From: Lobosporangium transversale | Taxonomy: Eukaryota; Mortierellomycota; Mortierellomycetes; Mortierellales; Mortierellaceae | Length of the DNA: 64,000 nucleotides | Direction of reading: 5' to 3' | NCBI RefSeq assembly: GCF_002105155.1 | Contig: NW_019028992.1 | Coordinates: 248,001-312,000, forward strand | Shown: piece after piece, positions 43,274 through 51,169 of the stretch | How positions within the stretch are numbered: position 1 is the stretch's first letter | How the letters are laid out: every line of letters starts with the position of its first letter | The notes under the pieces: model-generated | Databases searched by the model: none | What the model saw: only the letters and a program-made list of their open reading frames with translations | Told to the model about the DNA's origin: nothing | Position numbers and translations under genes: made by a program

Positions 43274-43815
43274 ACAAGCTCTATTTAAAGTAGCAATTAA
43301 AAAGAATCAAGCAGAAAATATTATATGAATCAGCTAGTAGTTGGGGGTATCCGATTTTAATGTTGTTACTATTATTGTTATTATTATTATTATAATTATT
43401 ACTATTGAGGACATTTGGACAACAAAACTGAGGTTTACGTCTAGTACCCGACATTTATTTAGTACAAAGGCACAACAGTGCAGGTTCGTAAAAGCGGCCT
43501 CTTTCAGGTGAAGTAAAAATAACATTGTTGGTCAACCATCATTTTGCCCAGGCCAGCGATCGCAAGGTACTAAATAGAAAAAGTTCCTTCAGACCAACTT
43601 TGAAAGAGTTACAGTGTCTCAAGAACGATTTTAAAAGATAAATAAATAAATAAAATAAAAATTAACATTTGTCTTTTTAAAACTGTTAAAGCCTTCAATG
43701 CTGAGTTCCCAACATTCATCCAACCTTCCTAGAAAGAAAGAAAGAAAGAAAGAAAAAAAAAAAAAAAAAAAAAAAAGTAGTTTACTCTCGCCACATTGTT
43801 TAGAAAAAAATATTT
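43274..43815. other. PKC1 3' flank
   Basis: The sequence is AT-rich, with a (TTA)n tract near 43370-43400, (ATAA)n near 43640, and (AAAG)n running into an A22 at 43733-43777. No gene is visible. It marks the border between the gene island and the transposon-rich part. Confidence 0.4.
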
Positions 43816-44242
43816 GCTAATCTATTTGGCAGCCATTACCAAATATGATCAGTTTTGAAAACTCTCTTTGGCAGCCCAGCTGCCATAGAGCACCCTCATA
43901 AAAAGAATTATTTGCACGGTCCCGTACACACTGCTCCTCCTGTGGAAATAAAAATAAAAATAATTATAACGGAGTGTTTCTTTATGGACATGTTGATACC
44001 TTGGTGCTGTAAGTAAAGTCACTCATTTCCATCCGAAGCCGCTAACAGGCATTGAAGTGTAACTTATTCATACGGGTTTTACTCTTTCTGACAAACACTA
44101 ATATTTGTAATTATATGATGAATGCAATAAGGTGTAGTGTGTGGCCAATCAACCTTTTCAAACTAGATTTGCAAAACAATACTTGGCAGCCCAGCTGGCA
44201 TCTAAGTGTATGAAGTCAGGTGGCTGCCAAATAGATTAATCT
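43816..44242. mobile_element. MULE-like non-autonomous element, old copy
   Basis: Left end reads TAATCTATTTGGCAGCC from 43818 and right end GGCTGCCAAATAGATTAAT to 44240, the same terminal repeats as the two elements at 48377-49811. The sub-terminal blocks TTGGCAGCCCAGCTG and CTCTTTGGCAGCCCAG are also shared. Ends are mutated and no clean 9-bp target duplication remains, although TAGAAAAA occurs on both sides. It has no coding capacity and is older than the other two. Confidence 0.65.
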
Positions 44243-44252
44243 ACTAGAAAAA

Positions 44253-44325
44253 TTCCCAGTCCTGGGATCAAACCGCGTTCCGTCAATGAAAGCTATAAAG
44301 TCTCGTCATTGCACCAACTTAGGAG
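44253..44325 (-). pseudogene. tRNA-Glu pseudogene (TTC anticodon position)
   Basis: On the minus strand this 73-nt stretch aligns without gaps to the tRNA-Glu gene at 49837-49909. The 3' half GACTGGGAA and T-loop (TTTGATC against TTCGATC) are similar. The anticodon loop reads CTTTCAT, giving TTC instead of CTC. The D arm and anticodon stem no longer pair and the A box is lost. A TTTTT terminator follows. It is read as a decayed tRNA gene that shared a duplication with the copy at 49.8 kb. Confidence 0.6.
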
Positions 44326-44449
44326 AGGTTAAAGTACTGCGGTCTTGTAAATATCATCTGTCCAAAAGCCACGTAACCATTCTCCGTACTTGCAAAGTCC
44401 TCTAACTGCAAGTCATGTGCTCTCTCTCCTCTGAGAATCACCTGACCCT

Positions 44450-44505
44450 AAGCCCAATGGCTGAGTAGTATACCCTAAAATCTCAAGTTCGGATCTAGCT
44501 TGTCA
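44450..44505 (+). pseudogene. Decayed tRNA-Asp-like sequence
   Basis: The A-box-like TGGCTGAGTAG starts at 44458 and a degraded B-box-like AGTTCGGATCT lies about 28 bp later. The phrase CCCAATGGCTGAGTAGTATAC is shared with the clearer tRNA-Asp-like sequence at 50038-50117, and both lie about 130 nt beyond a tRNA-Glu copy. Confidence 0.4.
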
Positions 44506-44510
44506 GTGTA

Positions 44511-44740
44511 GGCTCGTCACCAGCCTGTGTGGCTTATGTGCATTGCACTAACGCTCACTGACAGGCTGGGATCAAACTTAAGATTTTGGGGGGGGGTCAA
44601 CATCTAGCGGCATATTTCGACTTAGAAAAAAAAAAAAGGACCATTTCCTCGCCGTTTGTACGATGTTGACCAAGTTTGGTCCCAGCCTGTCAGTGAGCGT
44701 TAGTGCAATGCACATAAGCCACACAAGTTGGTGACGAGCC
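44511..44740. repeat. Inverted repeat, 67-bp arms
   Basis: The arm at 44511-44577 (beginning GGCTCGTCACCAGCCTGTG) is an inverted, nearly identical copy of 44673-44740 (ending AGTTGGTGACGAGCC). The 95-bp spacer holds a run of nine G and a short secondary inverted pair, GTCAACAT/ATGTTGAC. It could be a foldback element or two oppositely inserted copies of a short repeat. Confidence 0.6.
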
Positions 44741-45008
44741 TATGACGAACCTGGTTATATCACTTGATTAAAGCTACGCTCGAACGACACAACCAGAATA
44801 TAATTTCATTCACATCCACAATCATCATGGAGCCTTCGCACCTCTCTGCTCAAGTGAAGCAAAGGTAAACATCGATAAATACATGTGTTGTCTTTATGTG
44901 CACATGCTAGTCATCCATTATAACTAATCTCAGTTACGTTTAAACAAGCTTTTAGCTGGATGCAAATCATGCCATCTCTTTTCAGAACGCCTGCAGGAGC
45001 GCTTTCAG

Positions 45009-45029
<21 letters not shown>

Positions 45030-45039
<10 letters not shown>

Positions 45040-45490
45040 GAAACTTCAGCAGCAAGGCCGCCTCAATCATTCTTTACGACCGAGCACTTCAAGTGCTTCC
45101 TTGTAGGAATCTTTAGTCCTCTCCATAGCGGGGTTGTGTCTATTGTGCTGTGCGTGCTTAGCTGTTGGTTCTTTCATTTTCATTCTCTTTTTTTATTTTT
45201 ATTTTTATTTTCATTTTCTTTGTAGTTTTTTTTCTGTCTCTTCTTTTTCCCCTCTTTTTTTTTCTTATTCTCTTCTGGATCAGCAGCAAGCTGCCTCAAT
45301 TATTCTCTACGACAGAGCATCTTGAGTGTTTCATTGTAAGAATCTTTAGTCCCCTCCTTGGCGGGGTTGTGTCTATTGTGCTGTGCGTGCTTAGCTGTTG
45401 GTTCTTTCATTTTCATTTTCATTCTCTTTTTTTATTTTTATTTTTATTTTCATTTTCTTTGTAGTTTTTTTTCTGTTTCTTCTTTTTTCC

Positions 45491-45524
<34 letters not shown>

Positions 45525-45660
45525 CGTAATCTCTTCTTTACCAGCAGCAAGCTACCTCAACTATTCTTTACGACAGAGCATCTTGAGTGTTTCATTGTAA
45601 GAATCTTTAGTCCCCTCCATAACAGGGTTGTGTCTATTGTGCTGCACGTGCTTTGCTTTT
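45030..45660 (+). repeat. Tandem array of a ~250-bp repeat, 2.5 units
   Basis: Units start near 45035, 45281 and 45541 with AGCAGCAAG(G/C)..GCCTCAAT. They continue through CTTTACGACAGAGCA, AAGAATCTTTAGTC and GGGTTGTGTCTATTGTGCTG. Units 1 and 2 then have a T-rich half (ATTTTCATTTTCTTTGTAG); unit 3 is cut short after the GTGCTG block. A single related unit is found at 63090-63230, right where the LINE reverse transcriptase ends. No ORF is meaningful within it. Confidence 0.7.
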
Positions 45661-45746
45661 TTTTTTTTTTTTTTTTATATATATTTGAAGTGCATAGGTG
45701 TTTTGTGGACCCTACCGTTTTCTCAAGTTCGTTAACAAGTACAGAC

Positions 45747-45857
45747 CAGTGCTCCTATTCGATTCGAACGGATCGAATTCGAATAGCTTCGAATAAGCCA
45801 TATCCTGGTTTGATTCGAATCCTGATATCTATTCGAATGGTTCGAATAGGAGCACTG
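45747..45857. mobile_element. Palindromic hAT-like MITE, copy 1
   Basis: The 111-bp element has ends CAGTGCTCCTATTCGA and the reverse complement. The interior is rich in TTCGAA and almost wholly self-complementary. Flanking 8-mers GTACAGAC and GTATTGAT match at 5 of 8 positions, consistent with an old, decayed target duplication. Confidence 0.6.
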
Positions 45858-45965
45858 GTATTGATGCACCGAAACATTTTCTTACATACAGAAATCCCCT
45901 GGGATGGAAGGCATGGGGATGAAGGATGGCTCCCTCTACACAGTTGACAAATGGATAGTAGAGGG

Positions 45966-46064
45966 CAGTGCTCCTATTCGAAATGAAATTTTGTCAATTA
46001 TGATGTTTCAGATAAAAATAAATAAATATCAATTGACAAAATTTCAGTTCGACTAGGAGCACTG
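45966..46064. mobile_element. Palindromic hAT-like MITE, copy 2
   Basis: The 99-bp element has the same CAGTGCTCCTATTCGA ends. Flanking 8-mers GTAGAGGG (45958-45965) and GTAGAAGG (46065-46072) differ at one position. An 8-bp target duplication and CAGTG termini are hAT features. The arms pair through AAATTTTGTCAATT, leaving a small AT-rich loop. Confidence 0.72.
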
Positions 46065-46125
46065 GTAGAAGGTAGTGATGTGTCGCAGGAGATGATGCCC
46101 TTCAGGCGTCAATTGGTGGAAGAGT

Positions 46126-46250
46126 GAAATATTTTATGGTAAGTCGGAAGTCAAGGAGATCAAAAGTTGTTTATTATTTTAGCTAGGTCGGAGCCTTATA
46201 TAGGCTCCAACATAGCCGTCACTAATTGCTCTGATCTATGAATAAAAAGG
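46126..46250 (+). repeat. Dispersed repeat, copy 1 (inverted copy at 63.4 kb)
   Basis: AAATATTTTATGGTAAGTCG, then GGAGATCAAAAGTTGTT, later GAGCCTTATA and CTATGAATAAAAA reappear in inverted orientation and in the same order at 63385-63512. The copies have diverged. The repeat has no coding capacity. Confidence 0.6.
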
Positions 46251-46913
46251 GAAGTGCTCCATTTGGGTACACTCCTTAGCCTCAGGACGTAACAAAGAGC
46301 CGACAAAGGTGAACAACATCTTTCACAAATGGTTAGTGAAAATTTTTAAATCCTTGCCATTAATTTTTAAATCTATGGGATCCAGGCTAAGTTATTGTTC
46401 TTCTTTTGTTCTACCAGTGCTCTCAGCTTCATCTTCTCAAAAGAGTTTTTGCTGGAGATGTATAGCACGGTCAACAAAGATATGCCCTTGGAAGTCAAAA
46501 AAATGTTTGCGGTGGAGATTAATGAGCTAGAGGGGGATCACTCCCTTGTTGTCAACTTTGCTGCAGGAAAGGCAATGCAAAAGTCTTGGTCAAGGGTCGA
46601 GGGGTTAGGTATATAGTTGATAGATTGATTATTCGTTGGGGGGTTTTGCTATACTACAAAGATACTATTTATATTGTGTAGTTCTGCTGCAAGGAACAAT
46701 CTAGAAATGGGCAAAGCATTGTTGGTGTAACAATTGATTTCTAGCATTTTCGCTTGCAGGCAACCAGCTCATTTAGAGAGTCCGAGGAGTTTTCGCAGTC
46801 CTTTGATTCGAATATTGCAGAACTTTCTGCGAAACTTTCTCCGGATGTTCGGCGGACACTGCTATTGACATTCATTGGCTTGTCCACAGCATTTCTATGG
46901 GAAGCGTTCCCAA

Positions 46914-47011
46914 CAGTGCTCCTATTCGAACTGAAATTTTGTCAATTGATATTTATTTTTTTAATCTGAAACATCATAATTGACAAAATTTCAGTTCGAA
47001 TAGGAGCACTG
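46914..47011. mobile_element. Palindromic hAT-like MITE, copy 3, inside an exon
   Basis: The 98-bp element has CAGTGCTCCTATTCGAA ends and is flanked by GTTCCCAA (46906-46913) and GTCCCCAA (47012-47019), a 7-of-8 match. The interior is that of copy 2 in the other orientation. The flanking DNA reads in one frame on both sides if the element and one duplication are ignored, so the insertion split an exon of the PD-(D/E)XK-like gene. Confidence 0.75.
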
Positions 47012-47873
47012 GTCCCCAATTACGGAGCAAAGCCTCTTCGATCTTGTGCTCAAACCAATCTTCGAGGGGTTTTTCGGAAGTAAAGGGGTCCACTATGAGG
47101 CGTAAGTGCTTTCACTGTTTCCACTGTCCTGCTAAATGATTTTTGATAGCCCCTAAACAAGCCTTCGTTATTTTGCTATTTTCAGACATAAACACTTGAT
47201 CACGCTTTCATATTTCAAACAAAGGCTCCGTCCAGATGCCCAGTGGTCAGTAAAACAACTTCCCGTCATGATATTCGAAGGAAAGAAAAGTGCTGCTGGT
47301 GGCGCTTGTTTGCAAAGAGATAAACAAAAACTATTTCATCTCCAAAAACTTGTGCTCGATCTGCAGCTAATCAACGGCGTGAGGAGCCCAATGCACTGGG
47401 AATCTTGGCTCAAAGTAAGATTTTTTTTATACTTCCTATTTTATTTTGTTATTTCATACACGATATGAGAAATTACTAACAATAAAAAGTATGTATCGTC
47501 CTCAGAAGGGATGTTGGAATTCTTCGTGCTGAGCTTGGAGCACGAAGCCCTCTACGTTGTGAAGGAGTTGGGAAATTTCCCATACCCTATTAATAGCCGT
47601 ACCTTCAAGAACATTGAAACGGATATAAACATCATGATGGAAGTAAGGGTATGTTCTTAGTTAATTGCCTGCCCGTTTGTCATAATTATACTGTATATGA
47701 AGAGTTCCAGTTTATGACCTTATTATTGTTTATCATAAAAATAAATAGAAAATCTTTGAACAGATTAAGCGAGACATCCTGGAACATGTTAGAGGCTCTT
47801 TAAGGGTTGAATGCGAAACTTCCATCATGGAGAGGGAAGGCGAGATCCGTAAGGATTGGATTCGACCTTCATA

Positions 47874-48376
47874 ACAGATTCCAATAGTAGATACAGTAAT
47901 AAATCTATTTGTCATACAGTATAAAACCCAAAGAACTTCTTTCTCAATAAAGCCTTCAGTTTACCCATAAGTCTTAAGTTTCTCCTATCTGTCTTGTTCT
48001 TGACCTGCAGTTTATCTTGCCTTTTTATCCTTTTCCCCTTGTCCCAACAAGCATTCGCCTTCCGGTAACTCAGTTTGTGAGCTCACCTATAAAGCTCCCA
48101 TCTTCCCTTTTTGGCATCCTATGGCGCTGTTTGTCGTCAAGGTTATTTACCTCTATTTTCTTTTGTTATTCTAGTTGACACCACAACCTATAAATCGTTT
48201 GTAATTCTTTATTTAGTCCCAGAATCGCATAAAGAATATCAACATCTATTCTGGGCTACGTACGACTTTGATAAGATAAATATTCTGGTCAGTATTTGAT
48301 GCTTGGGTATCGAGCTTGTGTCATGGAAGGCTTCCTGGTAATGGTATTTAAGACTGAAATAAAGACCCCGTACAAA
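47874..48376. other. Spacer before the MULE-like pair
   Basis: AT-rich DNA without a recognised gene; short ORFs are not supported. The last bases, CCGTACAAA at 48368-48376, are the left target duplication of the next element. Confidence 0.4.
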
Positions 48377-48778
48377 GGATTAATCTATTTGGCAGCCCAT
48401 ACCAAATATAGTAATTTTTGCCTCTATTTGGCAGCCTACTTCAGGGGGCTGCCACTTAACTTCGCACTCTTGGGTGGCAGCTGGGCTGCCAAATACATTA
48501 CTTTTTTTTTTTTTTTTTTTTTGATAACAGGGTCATAACATCAGTGGTAAAACAAGCAGCGTTCTGTGGATACATTGCCTTGCACAGCAAATGCCGCCGG
48601 AGGTACTAAGGGCAGCGGCGATGACATCTTCACAAAACAGCCCTCAATGTACACGGTTAGGGAGCGATTTATTGAAGACGTCTAGGTAGCAGGTGAGACG
48701 CGTTTGCTCCGAGCGAAAACCTCTCATAGGCATTGATCTCCAAATGGCACCTCCAAAACTGTATGAGCGGCCTACTTG

Positions 48779-48822
<44 letters not shown>

Positions 48823-49053
48823 AAGTCATTAGTTTTTAAATGAGACAAGACAATGTCACTACACATAACTATGACGTAGAAGACGGGAGCTTTATTAATT
48901 TGAAGTATGAGCGTTATATACATATACGGTTCCTAGGAATGAAAAAAAAAAAAAAAAAAAAAAAAAAATAGTTAGAGGCCAAATAACGCTGGGTAGGCTG
49001 CCAAGTAAATAATGAATGTTATTTGGCAACTGGGCTGCCAAATAGATTAATCC
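48377..49053. mobile_element. MULE-like element, left member of an inverted pair
   Basis: This 677-bp element starts GGATTAATCTATTTGGCAG and ends with the inverted equivalent. Perfect 9-bp direct duplications CCGTACAAA flank it (48368-48376 and 49054-49062). A 9-bp duplication with long terminal repeats points to the Mutator-like superfamily. Sub-terminal TTTGGCAGCC blocks recur at both ends. The interior includes an A run of about 41 nt and a segment with coding-like appearance on the minus strand (SYSFGGAIWRSMPMRGF), shared with the partner element, so it may be captured host DNA. No transposase is encoded. Confidence 0.82.
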
Positions 49054-49092
49054 CCGTACAAACAAATAATATCATCATTGGAAAAAAATTGT

Positions 49093-49811
49093 GGATTAAT
49101 CTATTTGGCAGCCTAGTTGCTAAATATTATTTGGCAGCCCATTGCCAAATATAATCAACTTTCAAGACTCTCTTTGGCAGCCCAGTTGCCAAATAACATT
49201 CATTATTTACTTGGCAGCCTACCCAGGGCTATTTGGCCTCTAACTATTTATTTATTTATTTATTTATTTTTTTTTTTTTTTTTCATTCCTAGGAACCGTA
49301 TATGTATATAACGCTCATACTTCAAATTAATAAAGCTCCCGTCTTCTACGTCATAGTTATGTGTAGTGACATTGTCTTGTCTCATTTAGAAAACTAATGA
49401 CTTTTTTTTTTCAAGTAGGTCGCTCATACAGTTTTGGAGGTGCCATTTGGAGATCAATGCCTATGAGAGGTTTTCGCTCGGAGCAAACGCGTCTCACCTG
49501 CTACCTAGACGTCTTCAATAAATCATTCCCTAACCGTGTACATTGAAGGCTGTTTTGTGAAGATGTCATCGCCGCTGCCCTTAGTACCTCCGGAGGCATT
49601 AGCTGTGCAAGGCAATGTATCCACAGAACGCTGCCTGTTTTACCACTGATGCTATGACACTGTTATAAAAAAAAAAAAAAAAAAAAGTAATGTATTTGGC
49701 AGCCCAGCTGCCACCCAAGAGTGCGAAGTTAAGTGGCAGCCCCCTGAAGTAGGCTGCCAAATAGAGGCAAAAATTACCATATTTGGTATGGGCTGCCAAA
49801 TAGATTAATCC
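49093..49811. mobile_element. MULE-like element, right member of an inverted pair
   Basis: This 719-bp element has the same ends as the left member and a perfect, different 9-bp duplication, AAAAATTGT (49084-49092 and 49812-49820). It is a near copy of the left member in the opposite orientation. The two, only 39 bp apart, therefore form a 1.4-kb imperfect palindrome. Distinct target duplications show two separate insertions. The right end lies 25 bp from the 3' end of a tRNA-Glu gene. Confidence 0.85.
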
Positions 49812-49836
49812 AAAAATTGTTTGCTAATTAAAAGAA

Positions 49837-49909
49837 TTCCCAGTCCGGGGATCGAACCCGGGCCTTGTCGGTGAGAGCGACAAATCCTGACCACTGGACC
49901 AACTAGGAA
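49837..49909 (-). tRNA. tRNA-Glu (CTC)
   Basis: The 73-nt minus-strand sequence folds into a cloverleaf. The acceptor TTCCTAG pairs with CTGGGAA (one G-T), the D arm contains GGTCCAGTGGTCAGG, and the anticodon stem TGTCG/CGACA closes the loop CTCTCAC (anticodon CTC). The T arm is CCCGG-TTCGATC-CCGGG. No intron is present. The internal B box GGTTCGATCCC is intact, and a TTTT Pol III terminator follows three bases after the gene. Confidence 0.88.
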
Positions 49910-50037
49910 GAGGTTAAAGTTTTATCGTAAATCTGCTATCTACGTATCCTTTTCTTCATTATTTCCATCATCATTCAGTACTTTTATCATTATTTCCTTT
50001 ATCAATCCTAGTATTTAAATCACTTTGGCTTCTTTTT

Positions 50038-50117
50038 CGCCCAATGACTGAGTAGTATACTCGTCAGGGCACCCTCCTGTCTAGCCCAGGGGCCGGGTTC
50101 GAGTCCTGGTTAAGGCA
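50038..50117 (+). pseudogene. tRNA-Asp-like sequence (tRNA relic or SINE head)
   Basis: An A-box TGACTGAGTAG (50045-50055) and a perfect B-box GGTTCGAGTCC (50096-50106) are spaced as in tRNA genes. In between, AGTAGTATA and CCTGTCTAG follow the eukaryotic tRNA-Asp pattern with a GTC anticodon position. The T stem pairs (CCGGG/CCTGG), but the 5' side cannot pair with the 3' acceptor strand TTAAGGC and the anticodon stem is poor. It is thus a tRNA-Asp relic or the head of a tRNA-derived SINE. Confidence 0.5.
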
Positions 50118-50700
50118 CATAAAGTGAAGCAAACATGTGCCAGGTCAGGGATTTGCTTGAGTTTTTATACTTTCTCTCCGAGACAGCCTAGTGTTCTCCG
50201 CTAAGGCTAAGATCGTGGGTGCACTACCCTAAGTCGCCTGGCTGGCCACATGTCTTAGGTATATATTCCACCCCCCAGCCGAACCAGCGGTACATCTGGC
50301 AGCACATCCCCCCATCCACCCACTTGACTAGGACAGCGATGATCACAAAGTTTGACGGAGTCCAAAGTAGAAATTTCAGACCAATTCCGCAAGATTTGGG
50401 TCCACATGCCAGTGGATTTGATCGAATAGAAAAAATTAAAAAGTCGTCCTTAGCTAGAGTCGGCACGCCAGCCTCCGCGGCTTTTCACGGGCGCAACAGG
50501 CCACATCGGAAGGATGGACTTCGAGTACCGATCACGGTGTACATTGGTAGAGAAAAACATGGATACGAATTGGCTCTTCACAGCCATCCCGTGCGAACTT
50601 TGAGAGTTTCGCTTGTTTCATAGTTGAGGGCGATATCATTACTTTAGAGCGAGATTATGAAATAAAATTCCTCACCTCTGTGGGTTCTTGTTAACAGGAA

Positions 50701-50732
<32 letters not shown>

Positions 50733-51169
50733 CACTTTTGATGCTATTTTGCAGCATTCTCCAGGACTATCATTGTTGATTTATGATCCTTTAGTGATCT
50801 ATTTGTCAGATTATCCTCCTTTGGCACTTTGTCCATTTATGAATTTATCTTTTGGCACTTCGTCCAACTTTTTATTATCATTTTGTTCATTTCTGTCAAT
50901 CTTTGGGATCATTGACAGATCTTTCCACGTCAGTTTGGTGAAAAAATCACTGTCTTAAGAACCGGGGGGTTATACTGAGATGCCCTTAAAAACCGCAGCG
51001 AGACGCAAATACATAGAACACACTGAAGTGTTGTACCAAGATAAAGGTCGAACGCATCACGACTCTTCTCCGTACACCATCGGATACGCTACATTTACAC
51101 ATTCCCTCTCTATACACACATCTTCCACACCCCTGTTAGTGCACAAGAGTGCCAACGACATCACTCATC
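50118..51169. other. Region upstream of LINE ORF1
   Basis: An ORF of 134 codons at 50219-50623 has no recognised similarity and may be spurious. The sequence after about 50740, with the repeated phrase TTTGGCACTT(T/C)GTCCA, may be the 5' untranslated part of the LINE. The A- and T-runs at 50700-50732 can form a hairpin. The exact LINE 5' end is not visible. Confidence 0.35.

Larger units (their letters stand above)
44827..47873 (+). pseudogene. PD-(D/E)XK-like protein gene, disrupted by repeats
   Basis: Plus-strand exon-like pieces suggest one gene: a possible first exon at 44827-44865 (MEPSHLSAQVKQ), then from 46418 FIFSKEFLLEMYSTVNK and GDHSLVVNFAAGKAM. From about 46762 comes SFRESEEFSQSFDSNIAELS, then from 47020 TEQSLFDLVLKPIFEGFFGS, and from 47187 LRPDAQWSVKQLPVMIFEGK. 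It ends with segments up to a TAA at 47871-47873. RPD, about 12 residues, then FEGKK is the spacing of the catalytic PD-(D/E)XK nuclease core, and QRDKQKL follows. Such cores occur in fungal Crinkler-like and repeat-associated proteins. A 98-bp MITE sits inside one exon (46914-47011) and about 1.2 kb of repeats separates exon 1 from the rest. Nuclease activity is not shown. Confidence 0.45.

Noticed and set aside
44253-44325. Functional tRNA-Glu (TTC)
   Set aside because: D arm and anticodon stem do not pair and the A box is mutated, although the anticodon and terminator look right.
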